DNA of 64,000 nucleotides from Acidimicrobiia bacterium (GTDB lineage Bacteria > Actinomycetota > Acidimicrobiia > IMCC26256 > JAOSJM01). The position numbers and the translations under genes were made by a program. The stretch is taken from the NCBI GenBank assembly GCA_027494165.1, contig JAOSJM010000001.1:1116001-1180000 (forward strand). The letters are read 5' to 3'. Positions 51,935-62,118 of the stretch are shown one piece after another. The notes below the pieces were generated by a model. It made no database searches and was not told the origin of the DNA. It saw only the letters and a program-made list of their open reading frames with translations. Numbering within the stretch: position 1 is the stretch's first letter; the number at the start of each line of letters is the position of its first letter.

Positions 51935-53418
51935 GGGCGCGTGGCGAGGGCCTCGAGAGCCGAGAGGGGGTCGCTCCCGAGGTCGACCCGGAGGGCTCTC
52001 CGTCCCCGCGAGCGGAGGATCTCGAGGTCGCCGAGGGCCTGGGCCGCGACGAGGCGGGCGAACCCGTACGCGTGGCCGGGAACGGCGACGTCGTCGTCGG
52101 TCTCGTGTCCCGCGCTCGGCCCGGCCACGAGCTGCACCACCACGACGGTCGGCGGCCCCCCCTTGTGGAGCTGGCCGGTCGAGTGCAGGTAGCGCGGCCC
52201 GAAGCTCCGGGTGACGGCGACGCCGAACCGGTCCCGCAGGGAGCCCTGGAGCCGGGCCAGGGCCCCGTCCACGGCGCCGTCGACGGGCAGGAACGCGCAC
52301 AGGGCGACGTGGTCGCGGGGACGGACCGTGCGGTCGAGCCAGCGAGGGAGCTCGTCCGGCGGGGCTCCGGGCTCGGGCCGGCCCGGCCAGGTGTCGAGGA
52401 GGCGGGCGGTGGCCTCCTTCGCCGCGGCGACGTCGGGCTCGTCGAAGGGATCGACGCCCAGGCCGTGTCCGACCACGGCGGTGGCGACCTCCCAGCGGAA
52501 GCAGAGCTCACCGAGCCCCCACGGCGAGTCGAGGTGCTGGCGGAGGACCGGCCGGCCCGCGGCCTCGAGGGCCGCGGCCCCGGGGGCGTCCTCGTCGCCA
52601 CAGCCGACCGCGACGAAGGTGCGGTCGTCCCCGTAGGCGGACAGGTCGCCGGGCGGCTCACCGGCCACGGGCACGAGCCCCCGGCCCCGTTTGCCGGTCG
52701 ACTCGGCGAGGAGCTGCTCGACCCACAGGCCGAACGTCGCGACCGGCCGGGCGCACAGGAAGGTCACCTTGTCCCGACGGGCGGCGTGCTCGGCCACGAG
52801 GTGGCGACCGAGCTCGACTCCCGGGGCCAGGTCCTGCTCGTCGAAGTCGAGGAGGACGGTGGGGTCGAGCCCGAGGAGCGCGGCGGGGACCAGCCCGAAC
52901 AGCGACAGCGCCGAGTAGCGCCCGCCGACGTCGGGGCGGTTCCGGAACACGGCCCGGAAGCCCTGCTCGGTGGCGAGGCGGTCGAGGACCGTGCCCGGGT
53001 CGGTGACGGCAGCGGTCCGGGCGGGCGAGGGGACGCGCGCCCGCCACGCCGCGAGCATCGCGTTGGGCTCGATCGTGGTCCCCGACTTCGACGCCACCAG
53101 GGCCAGGCCGGCCGGCTCGGCCTCGGCCAGGGCATCGGCGACCGTGCGCGGGTGGGTCGTGTCGAGCACGCGCAGCGGCCCCCCGAACGTGGCCCGGAGC
53201 ATCTCGGGGGCGAGGGACGAGCCGCCCATCCCGAACAGCACGGTGAGCGACGTCGAGGCCCGGACCTCCTCGGACCACTCGACGAGACCGGCGGCGTGGT
53301 CCCGCATCTCGCTCGGGCAGTCGAGCCAGCCGAGCCGGCCCGCCGAGACGTTTCCCTCGGGCCACAGCGACGGGTCCCGGCGGGCGAGACGGGCCGACAG
53401 GGCCGGCGTGGGGTCCAT
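51931..53418 (-). CDS. pgi: Glucose-6-phosphate isomerase
   Basis: FGMGGSSLAPEML, SKSGTTIEPNAML, GVDPFDEPDVAAAKE, STGQLHKGGP. Confidence 0.9.
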   Translation of the reverse strand: MDPTPALSARLARRDPSLWPEGNVSAGRLGWLDCPSEMRDHAAGLVEWSEEVRASTSLTVLFGMGGSSLAPEMLRATFGGPLRVLDTTHPRTVADALAEAEPAGLALVASKSGTTIEPNAMLAAWRARVPSPARTAAVTDPGTVLDRLATEQGFRAVFRNRPDVGGRYSALSLFGLVPAALLGLDPTVLLDFDEQDLAPGVELGRHLVAEHAARRDKVTFLCARPVATFGLWVEQLLAESTGKRGRGLVPVAGEPPGDLSAYGDDRTFVAVGCGDEDAPGAAALEAAGRPVLRQHLDSPWGLGELCFRWEVATAVVGHGLGVDPFDEPDVAAAKEATARLLDTWPGRPEPGAPPDELPRWLDRTVRPRDHVALCAFLPVDGAVDGALARLQGSLRDRFGVAVTRSFGPRYLHSTGQLHKGGPPTVVVVQLVAGPSAGHETDDDVAVPGHAYGFARLVAAQALGDLEILRSRGRRALRVDLGSDPLSALEALATRP

Positions 53419-53435
53419 GCGGCGATGATACGGGC

Positions 53436-54500
53436 GTGGATCGCGACACCGTCGACGTGTACGAGCACCGCGCGTCCGAGTGGACGGCACGGCGCCGGCC
53501 TGCCCGGGTGGAGGAGGCGCGCGGGCTCGCCCGCCGCACCGGGCCAGGGGCCGTGCGCGCCGATCTGGGATCGGGTCCCGGGTTCGTGACCGGCGCGCTC
53601 GGGGCGCCGGTCGTGGCCCTCGACGCGGCTGGGACCATGCTCGGGCTCGTCCGGCGACGGGCGCCGTCGGCGTGGTGCGTGCAGGGCGACCTCGAGGCGC
53701 TGCCGTTCCGGGACCGGAGCCTGGGCGCCGCGTGGGCCCAGGCGAGCTACCTCCACGTCCCCAGGGCCGGGCTGCCGCGCGCCCTGGCCCAGCTCCACCG
53801 GGCCTGCGCGCCGGGCGCCCCGTTCCTTCTCGTGCTCCGGAGCGGCCGGGGTGAGGGGCGGCGCCGGGACGACGACTTCCCGGGTCGCTTCTTCGCCCGG
53901 TGGGAAGCCGGCCCCCTCACCGACGTCCTCGTCGGAGCCGGCTTCGCCGTCGAGGCGCTCCGGGTGGAGGACGAGTGGATCGTCGCGGAGGCCACCCGGG
54001 CCCGCTCCCTCCCCGACACGGTCGGTCCGGGCATGCGGCTGCTCGTCTGCGGGCTGAACCCCAGCCTCTCCGCGGCGGACGCCGGCGTGGGGTTCGCGGG
54101 CCGCAGCAACCGCTTCTGGCCGGCGGCCGTCGCCGCGGGCCTCGTGCCCCGGGACCGCGACCCGTTCGCCGCCCTCGCCGCCGGGGTGGGGATGACGGAC
54201 CTGGTGAAGCGGGCGACCCCGGGCGCGGCCGAGCTCCGGACCCAGGAGTACCGGGAGGGCGCGGGGCGGGTCGAGCGCCTCGTCCGCTGGCTCCGCCCGC
54301 GGGCGTCGTGCGTCGTCGGCCTGGCCGGTTGGCGGGCCGCGGTGGACCGTCACGCCCGGCCCGGGCCACAGCCCCTTCCCTTCGGCGGGCGGCCCGTCTA
54401 CCTCATGCCCTCCACGAGCGGCCTCAACGCGCGGTCCCGACCGGAGGACCTCGTCGGGCACCTCCGGGCCGCGGCCGCGCTGGCGGCCTCGGCGGGCTGA
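53436..54500 (+). CDS. Fusion of class I SAM methyltransferase and MUG/TDG-like uracil-DNA glycosylase
   Basis: RADLGSGPGFVTGAL (SAM motif I) plus CGLNPSLSAADAGVGFAGRSNRFWPAA and YLMPSTSGLNA in one uninterrupted frame. Confidence 0.85.
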   Translation: MDRDTVDVYEHRASEWTARRRPARVEEARGLARRTGPGAVRADLGSGPGFVTGALGAPVVALDAAGTMLGLVRRRAPSAWCVQGDLEALPFRDRSLGAAWAQASYLHVPRAGLPRALAQLHRACAPGAPFLLVLRSGRGEGRRRDDDFPGRFFARWEAGPLTDVLVGAGFAVEALRVEDEWIVAEATRARSLPDTVGPGMRLLVCGLNPSLSAADAGVGFAGRSNRFWPAAVAAGLVPRDRDPFAALAAGVGMTDLVKRATPGAAELRTQEYREGAGRVERLVRWLRPRASCVVGLAGWRAAVDRHARPGPQPLPFGGRPVYLMPSTSGLNARSRPEDLVGHLRAAAALAASAG

Positions 54501-54521
54501 GCCGGTCCGCGCCGGGCCGGG

Positions 54522-55615
54522 TCAGCCTCCGAGCTCGGCGGCCCGCTTGGCCAGGGTCTCCAACCCGTCGTGGTACGAGGCGGCGAACGCCGCGACGCCG
54601 TCACGCTCGAGCGTCGCGGTGACGTCGTCGATGTCGACCCCGGCCGCGGCGAGCTCGCCGACGAGGGCCTCGGCCTCCTCGACCCCCTCGAGGATGGTGT
54701 CGGGCCGTGGGTCGCCGTGGTCGCGCAGGGCGTCGACCGACGGCTGGGCGAGGGTGTTCACGGTGTCGCGCCCGACGAGCTCGTCGACGTAGAGCGTGTC
54801 GGAGTAGGCGGGGTTCTTGGTCGACGTGGAGGCCCAGAGGGGCCGCTGGACGCGGGCCCCCGCGCCGGCGAGCCGATCCCAGCGCGGGCCGGTGAACCGC
54901 TCCTGGAACAACCGGTAGGCGAGGCGGGCGTTGGCCACCGCGGCGCGGCCCCGGAGGGGGTGGCCCTCGGGGAGGCGGCGGTCGGTCTCGGTGTCGACCC
55001 GGCTCACGAAGAACGAGGCGACCGAGGCGACCCGGCCGGGGTCGCCCCCGCCGCGACGAGTCGCTCGAGGCCACGCTGGTACGCCTCGATGACCTCGCCG
55101 TAGCGCGTGAGCGAGAAGATGAGGGTGACGTTGACGTTGAGCCCGGTGGCGATCGAGTCCTCGATCGCGGGGAGCCCTTCGCGGGTGGCGGGGATCTTCA
55201 CGAGCACGTTGGGCCGCTCCAGCCGCCCGTGCAGCCACCGCACCTGCTCCGCGGTACGGTCCGTGTCGCGGGCGAGGTCGGGGTCGACCTCGATCGAGAC
55301 GAAGCCGTCGGCGCCGTCGAGGCGGTCGTAGGTGGGACGCAGCACGTCGCCGGCGGCCGCGATGTCCCGGAGCACGACCTCCCAGTAGAGGTCGGCCACG
55401 GGCATCCCCGCACGGGCCAGGTCGGCGATCTGGTCGTCGTAGCCCTCGCCGCTCGAGATGGCCTTCTCGAGGATCGTGGGGTTCGAGGTGACGCCCCGCA
55501 TCCCGTCGTGCCCGATCATGTGGGCCAGCTCCCCCTCGACGACGAGCGCCCGGGTCAGGTTGTCGTACCACGGGCTCTGGCCGAAGTCGTTGAGGCGGGC
55601 GATCGGGCTGGTCAT
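54522..55615 (-). CDS. tal: Transaldolase; apparent frameshift near 55037
   Basis: LNDFGQSPWYDNLTR, GVTSNPTILEKAI, VLVKIPATREGLPAIEDSIATGLNVNVTLIFS, LWASTSTKNPAYSDTLYVDELVG. Confidence 0.94.
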
Positions 55616-55638
55616 GGCGTCCCTCCCTGGGGGCCGGG

Positions 55639-57619
55639 TCATGCTCGGAGCAGGGCCCGGGCCCGGTCGACGACGTGCTCGGTGGTGAAACCGAAGTGGG
55701 CCAACGCGACGTTCCCGGGGGCGGAGGTCCCGAAGGTGTCGATGGACACGACGTCGTCGGCCCACCGCTCCCAGCCGAGCCCCACTCCGGCCTCGACGGC
55801 CAGGGTCGGGACCCCGGGGGAGCACCGCCCGCCGGTGCTCGGCCGGCGCGGCCGCGAGGAGCTCCCACGACGGCATGGACACGACCCGCACCGAGAGGCC
55901 GTCGGCACCCAGGGTGGCCTGTGCCTCGACGCAGAGCGACACCTCCGACCCGGTGCCGACGAGCACGAGGTCGGGATCGCCGGGGCGGGCCTCGTCGACC
56001 AGGACGTAGGCGCCGAGCGCCACGCCGTCCGGGGCGCGCTCGAGCGAGCGGTCGAGGACCGGGAGCCCCTGGCGGCTGAGCACGAAGGCGGTCGGGCCGT
56101 CGCCGTCGACGTGGACCCGCCAGGCCTGCGCGACCTCGTTGGCGTCGGCGGGACGGATCACGGTGAGCCCGGGGACGGCCCGGAGGCTCATGAGGTGCTC
56201 GACCGGCTGGTGGGTCGGGCCGTCCTCCCCGAGGCCGACCGAGTCGTGCGACCACACGAAGGCGACCTTGGCGCGCGACAGGGCCGCCAGCCGGACCGCG
56301 GGCCGCATGTAGTCGCTGAAGACGAGGAACGTCCCTCCGAAGGGCAGCAGCCCGGAGAAGGCCATGCCGTTCATCACCGCGCCCATCGCGTGCTCCCGGA
56401 CCCCGAAGTGGAGCTGGCGGCCGGTGAAGTCGCCGGCGGAGAGGGGCCGGACGCCCTTCAGCTCGGTCCCGGTGTTGCCGGTGAGGTCGGCGCCACCGCC
56501 GAGGAGACCGGGGACGACGTCGCGCGCGGCGTCGAGGACCGCGGCGCACGCGACCCGGGTGGCCACCTTCTCCCCGGGTGACCAGGTGGGGAGCTTCGCC
56601 TCCCATCCGGCGTAGCCGCGGCCGGCCAGGCAGGCCTCGAGCTCCTCGGCGGTCGAGGGCTCCTGGGCCCGCAGGGCCTCGAGGCGCCCGCTCCACGCCT
56701 CCCGCTCGGCCCGGCCCCGGGCGCCGGCGGCCCGGTACAGGGCGAGGACCTCGTCGGGCACCCAGAGCTCCTCGTCCACGGGCAGGCCCAGGATCTCCTT
56801 CACCGTGGCGACCTCCTCGGCCCCCAGCGGTGACCCGTGCGCGGCCGCGGTGTCGGTGAAGTTGGGCGACGGGTAGCCGATGTGGCTGCGCAGCACGAGG
56901 AGTGACGGCCGGTCCTCGACGGCCATGCCCTCCCGCAGGCCCCGCTCCAGGGCGTCGAGGTCCTCGGCCGCCTCGCCGAGCTGCACGACGTGCCAGCCGT
57001 ACGCCTCGAACCGCCGGGGCACGTCGTCGGAGTAGGCGAGCTCGGTGGGGCCGTCGATCGAGATGTGGTTGTCGTCGTAGACGTAGACGAGCCGGCCGAG
57101 CCCGAGGTGACCGGCCAGGGAGGCGGCCTCGTGGCTGACGCCCTCCTGGAGGTCGCCGTCGGAGCAGATGGCGAAGACGTGGTGGTCGCAGACGCCGGCC
57201 CCGAAGCGCTCGCGCAGCGACCGCTCGGCGACGGCCATCCCGACGCCGTTCGCGAAGCCCTGGCCGAGCGGCCCGGTGGTGACCTCGACCCCGGCGGTGT
57301 GCCCGCGCTCGGGGTGGCCGGGCGTCGAGGAGCCGAGCTGGCGGAAGGCGCGGAGGTCCTCGCGCTCGAGCCCGTGACCGGTGAGGTGGAGCAGGGCGTA
57401 GAGGAGCATCGAGGCGTGGCCGGCGGACAGCACGAAGCGGTCGCGGTCGGGCCAGCCGGGCGTCGCGGCGTCGTAGCGCAGGACCCGGGTGTAGAGGACG
57501 TGGGCGAGCGGCGCGAGCGCCATGGCCGTACCGGGGTGGCCCGAGCGTGCCCTCTCGACCGCGTCCATCGCCAGGCCGCGGATGACGTTCACCGCCGTCC
57601 GCTCGAGCGCGTCGTCCAC
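55639..57619 (-). CDS. tkt: Transketolase; apparent frameshift near 55818
   Basis: GHPGTAMALAPLAHVLYTRVLRYD, GPLGQGFANGVGMAVAE, SHDSVGLGEDGPTHQPVEHL, VSIDTFGTSAPGN. Confidence 0.95.
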
Positions 57620-57738
57620 TGCTGCCCCTTTCTCCGCCCGGCTCAGCCTACGTGTCCGTCTGCGCCGGCTGGGGAACACGGCCCCGCGCCCGGGGGGAAC
57701 CCGCGCTGCGTGGTCGCTCGTGGCGAGCTTCGCGACGC

Positions 57739-58878
57739 TCAGCGCGGGAACAGCGCCAGGCTGGCGGTGAAGCCGTGCAGGAGGTTGCGGCCGGCGACGG
57801 GTCCGATCTCGCCCGCGCAGGAGCAGCCGGCCACCGGGATCCGGCCGAGGAGCCGGGTGACGAGGTCGGCGTCGTGGTCGGGCCCGTCGAAGAGGTGGCG
57901 GCCCCTGCCGTTGCAGGTGAACAGCAGCGCAGCTCCCGCCTCCTCGCCGGCGAGCGAGGCCCGGAGGTCCTCGTCCGCGGCGGCGGCGTCACGCACGTGG
58001 AACTGGACCGTCCGGCCCACGTCCACCGTCTCGGCTACGGCGAGCGCGCCCTGCTCCTGGTCGGCCCCGACCACGCTTCGGACCAGGAAGTCGCCCCGGC
58101 CGTACTCCGGACGCTGCTCGTCCACGACGATGCCGAGCTGGAGACCGCCGCGCATCAGCGCCCGCTCCGCCTCGCTGGCCTCGCCCACGAGCTCCTGGAG
58201 CCGGTCCACCGCGCGGCGCCCACCGAGCTCCTGGAGGAGCGTCCCCTCCGCGCGCGTCACCACGAACGGCTGCCCGATCGGCCGGCAGCCCTGGGACACG
58301 ACCGGTCGGACGTCGAGGCCGAGGAACACGCCCACGGCACCGCCGGTCACGACCTCGCCGTCGAGGGTCAGGCGGACCGAACCCCGGACCGCGGCGGCGG
58401 ACGTCAGCCCCCCGATCACGGTGAGACCCGGGAGGACGTCGTTGACCCGCGTCAGCACGGCGTCGACCGGGAAGCTGGAGGGATCGGCCAGGAGCAGGAG
58501 GCTCGACAGCCCCACGCCCTCCTCGGGCCACCCCACCACCGCGGGGCCGTCGGGCGTCTCGGCGACCTGCAGGCAGACGGGCACGAGGGGAACGTCGGGG
58601 AGACGGGCGGCGAGCAGGGAGAGCGCGGGCTCCTCCTCGACCTCGCGCCCGTCGCCCACGACCGTGTCGGCGGTCGCGCCGACGAGGACACCCGGTTGGA
58701 GGATGTCGTGGAGCGCCCGGGCCATGTCCTCGAAGGCGCCGCGGTGGTGGGTCGACGCGAAGGCCACGACGAGGTCGGGTGGCTCGTCGCGGAGTTGCTC
58801 GAGGATCTCGCCGGCCGTCTCGCCGACGGCCTGGGCGGCCACCGGGTGGCGGGACAGGGCCGACGCGTACGACCTCAC
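57739..58878 (-). CDS. FIST N/C domain sensor-type protein
   Basis: FASTHHRGAFEDMARALHDILQPGVLVGATADTVVGDGREVEEEPALSLLAA; GALLFTCNGRGRHLFDGPDHDA; GCSCAGEIGPV. Confidence 0.9.
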   Translation of the reverse strand: MRSYASALSRHPVAAQAVGETAGEILEQLRDEPPDLVVAFASTHHRGAFEDMARALHDILQPGVLVGATADTVVGDGREVEEEPALSLLAARLPDVPLVPVCLQVAETPDGPAVVGWPEEGVGLSSLLLLADPSSFPVDAVLTRVNDVLPGLTVIGGLTSAAAVRGSVRLTLDGEVVTGGAVGVFLGLDVRPVVSQGCRPIGQPFVVTRAEGTLLQELGGRRAVDRLQELVGEASEAERALMRGGLQLGIVVDEQRPEYGRGDFLVRSVVGADQEQGALAVAETVDVGRTVQFHVRDAAAADEDLRASLAGEEAGAALLFTCNGRGRHLFDGPDHDADLVTRLLGRIPVAGCSCAGEIGPVAGRNLLHGFTASLALFPR

Positions 58879-59258
58879 GGGGCCTGCAGCGCGGTGAGGG
58901 GGACGGTGACCGTGGACCCGGACTCGACGATCGTGCAGCGGGCCTCGGTCGTCCCGGGGCCGGGGAGGTCGAGGTCGCCCTTCACCAGGCGGTAGCCGAA
59001 CCGGCCCGGCTCGACCTGGAACGGCTGGCGGTGCCGCCCGACCTCCGTGCCCTCGCGGGAGAAGACGACCTCGAGGGTGGCCAGGCCGGGGTCGTCCTCG
59101 GGGGCCCGGACCAGGACGACGAGGTGGGGCTCGAGATGGGCGGGGAAGGCCTCGACGGGGACGGAGAAGTACGCGCCGGTGATGTCGATGCGCGTGGAGG
59201 GGCCGGGCAGGGCGCGGAAGTCCAGGTTCTCGACGAACAGCGCCGCGACGATCTCCAC
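58875..59258 (-). CDS. Conserved hypothetical, translationally coupled upstream of the FIST gene
   Basis: 4-bp overlap with FIST start; FVENLDFRALPGPSTRIDITGAYFSVPVEAFPAHLEPHLVVLVRAP. Confidence 0.6.
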   Translation of the reverse strand: MEIVAALFVENLDFRALPGPSTRIDITGAYFSVPVEAFPAHLEPHLVVLVRAPEDDPGLATLEVVFSREGTEVGRHRQPFQVEPGRFGYRLVKGDLDLPGPGTTEARCTIVESGSTVTVPLTALQAP

Positions 59259-59345
59259 GTGCCGACACTACCGACCCCGGTCGCCGCGCACCTCGCGGCG
59301 ACGGGGCGGCCCGACCCCCGGAGGTCGGCCGAGACGCGCGAGGCC

Positions 59346-60476
59346 TCAGGGACCGTCGCGGCCGGTCGCGAGGAGCGCGGGGTCGACGCGCGGCGACCAG
59401 TTCCCGGGTGGGTCGGGGGTCACGTCGGCGAGGAGATCGCCGCTCGCGCCGAAGACCTCCACCCGCTCGAGGGTCCCCGAGGCGACCGGGAGGGCGAAGT
59501 AGTCGAAGGGGTGCCCGGCCGGGCCCGCGGCGAGGAGGGCCTCGACCGTCGTCCCGTCGGCGAGGTGGCCCACGACGGCGGTGGCGCCCCGGGGGACCTG
59601 TCCTCCCAGGACGAGCGGTCCGGCGTGCGGGTCGGTCGGTGACGCGCCCGCGTGGTGCCACCGGCCGGTCTGGACCCAGGCCAGGGACCCTGCCGCCAGC
59701 GAGGCCTCCCAGTCGATCGCGTCGTGCCCGGTCACGAACCCGACCGTCGTCCCGTCGTGCTCCTCTCCGGCGGGGAGGAGGGGGTCCGCCACGGCGATCT
59801 CGCCCGAGTAGCGCAGCCCCATCTGGACGTAGGGGGGTGCCCCTCCGGCCCGCAGCTCCCACCGCAGGTCGCCGGTGGTGCCGCGGAGGAGGACGGGGAG
59901 CCCGTCGGGCGGCAGGGTCGTGACGACCTCCAGGTCCAGGCCGGCGAAGACGGCCCCGAGCTCGGTCCGGGCCGCGTCGACGTCGGAGCCCTCCTCCAGG
60001 GCGACGACGACCGAGTCGTCGGGGCGGACGGTGGCCGCCAGCACGCAGATCCGCTCGCCCCGGAGCACCGGGAGCCGGCCGGCGAGGTCGGCGACCGCGG
60101 CCCGGGCGGGGGTGACCGGGAGTCTCTGTTCACCCAGCCACTCGAGGTAGGAGCCGCGACCGTCCCGGAGCTCGGGTGAGAGCAGGTACCACGGATCCGA
60201 GCACGCCTCGATCGGCGGCGCGTCCCCGCTGCGGTCGCTCGACGGCGGGGCGACAATCCGGTCCGCCCGGTCGGCGCTGACGACCGGGGTTCCGTCCCCG
60301 GCGAGGACCTGCGGGAGGGCCAGGCCGGCCACCGCACCGAGCGCGGTGACGCCGGCGGCGGTGCCGATCCGCCGGGTCCGCCGCCGGCGGCGGACCCGAC
60401 GGCCCAGGGACCCGACGTCGAGCGGGAGGGACGGTGCGGGGGCGGCGTCGCGGAGCAGGGTTCCCAGGTCAGGCAT
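59346..60476 (-). CDS. Single-TM membrane protein downstream of sigma factor (possible anti-sigma/effector)
   Basis: RRVRRRRRTRRIGTAAGVTALGAVAGLAL; overlaps the sigma gene stop. Confidence 0.6.
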   Translation of the reverse strand: MPDLGTLLRDAAPAPSLPLDVGSLGRRVRRRRRTRRIGTAAGVTALGAVAGLALPQVLAGDGTPVVSADRADRIVAPPSSDRSGDAPPIEACSDPWYLLSPELRDGRGSYLEWLGEQRLPVTPARAAVADLAGRLPVLRGERICVLAATVRPDDSVVVALEEGSDVDAARTELGAVFAGLDLEVVTTLPPDGLPVLLRGTTGDLRWELRAGGAPPYVQMGLRYSGEIAVADPLLPAGEEHDGTTVGFVTGHDAIDWEASLAAGSLAWVQTGRWHHAGASPTDPHAGPLVLGGQVPRGATAVVGHLADGTTVEALLAAGPAGHPFDYFALPVASGTLERVEVFGASGDLLADVTPDPPGNWSPRVDPALLATGRDGP

Positions 60477-60981
60477 GGTCGGCGACCTCCGTGAGCGAGT
60501 CGAGGCCCGCGCGGCGGAGCGAGGCGAGGGCCTGGTGGGTGAGGGCCTTCACCGTCCCGGGGGCGCAGCCCATCGCGGCGGCGGTGGTGGCGACGTCGAG
60601 GTCGAGGAGGTAGCGGCACAGGACGACCTCCCGCTGGCGCGGCGGGAGCGCGGCCAGCGCCTCCCGCACGGCGGTGACGTCGCCGGGATCGGGGGGTTCG
60701 GCGGCCGGGCGCTCGGTGGCGGCTCTCCGGTTCGCCTGCTCCTCCCGGGCCCGGCGCCGGAACCACGAGCTCGCCAGGTTGTAGGCGATCCGCACCGTGT
60801 AGGCCTCCGGGGAGCCGGCCCGGCTCACCCGGGACCAGCGCTCCCAGACCCGCACCAGCGTCTCCTGGGCCAGGTCCTCGGCCCGGCCCCGGTCGCCGAG
60901 GTGCAGGCCGAGGAGCGCGACCAGCCGGGGGTGCATCTCGAGGCAGAAGGCCTCGGCGGGCTCGTCGTGTCGTCGTGGCAT
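60469..60981 (-). CDS. ECF-type RNA polymerase sigma factor (SigE-like)
   Basis: HPRLVALLGLHLGDRGRAEDLAQETLVRVWERW; LPPRQREVVLCRYLLDLDVATTAAAMGCAPGTVKALTHQALASLR. Confidence 0.92.
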   Translation of the reverse strand: MPRRHDEPAEAFCLEMHPRLVALLGLHLGDRGRAEDLAQETLVRVWERWSRVSRAGSPEAYTVRIAYNLASSWFRRRAREEQANRRAATERPAAEPPDPGDVTAVREALAALPPRQREVVLCRYLLDLDVATTAAAMGCAPGTVKALTHQALASLRRAGLDSLTEVADHA

Positions 60982-61024
60982 CGTCGGACCTCACCGGGAC
61001 CGACGCCCGGGGGCATCCCGAGGT

Positions 61025-62118
61025 TTAGCCGTCGCCACGCTCTTCGACGGGAGCCCGCGCCACCCTCTCGCCACGCAGCCAGACGGCCCGGACCGCGAGG
61101 GTGGCGGGATCCAGCCCGACGACGTCCGCCCGGGCCCCCACCGCGAGGTGACCCCGGTCGGCGAGGTCGAGCACGCCGGCCGGGACGGTCGAGGCCATCT
61201 CGACGGCCCGGGCGAGAGGGATCCCCGCGGCCGCGACACGTCCGAGCGCGACGCCGAGCGGTGTCGCCGAGCCGGCCAGGGACCCGTCGGGGAGGAAGGC
61301 CGCGCCGTCGCGCGCCACCAGGCCCGCCGTCGCCACCGCATCGCTCACCAGGGCCACGCGCGCCTTCGCCGCGGCCACCAGGCGGATCACCGCCGGGTGG
61401 ACGTGGGCGAGGTCGCCGATGAGGGTCGGGACCAGGCGCTCGTCCTCGAGGGCGGCGCCCACGAGGCCCGGCGCGCGGTGGTGCAGGGGTCCCATGGCGT
61501 CGAAGGCGTGGGTGACGACGGTGGCCCCGGCGTCCGCCGCGGCCAGGGCCTCCTCGTACGTGCAGCGGGAGTGGCCGAGGCCGACGACGACGCCGCGGGA
61601 CGCGAGCAGCCGGGTCGCCTCCAGCCCCGGATCGGCCTCGGGGACAGCGTGACCATCCTCACCACGCCGGGGAGGTCGTCCAGCAACCCGGCGAGCCACC
61701 CCGGGTCGGCCCTTCGCAGGAGCCCCGGGGGGTGGGCGCCGGGGACCGCGAGGAAGGGCCCCTCCAGGTGGGCGCCCAGGATCTCGGGCAACCCCACGCG
61801 CGCGGCGTCCTCGCGAGCCGCCGCGATCGCCTCGAGCGCGCCGCGGTACCGCTCGGGCGGTATCGTCGTCAGCGTGGGGCACCAGGCCGTGACCCCGTGG
61901 AGCAGCAGCTCCCGGCCCAGGCGGCGCCAGCCCCCCGGGCTCGCGTCCCGGACGTCGACGTCCCCGATCCCGTTCACCTGGAGGTCGACCAGGCCGGGCA
62001 CGGGGATCACGTCGCCGAGGTCGACCGCCCCGGCCGGCACGGGACCGGCCCCGAGCCGCGCGATCCGCTCGCCGTCGAACGCGACCCAGCCGGGCCCGGT
62101 CAGGTCCGCTCGCGCCAC
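61025..62118 (-). CDS. nagA: N-acetylglucosamine-6-phosphate deacetylase; apparent frameshift near 61640
   Basis: VIPVPGLVDLQVNGIGDVDV, LGAHLEGPFL, VGLGHSRCTYEEAL, VTHAFDAMGPLHHRAPG, VALVSDAVATAG. Confidence 0.92.

Noticed and set aside
55004-57679. Single 891-aa transketolase-transaldolase fusion suggested by the ORF track
   Set aside because: The join arises from a frameshift near the tkt 3' end. Both true genes have their own starts and stops (tkt ends 55639, tal starts 55615).
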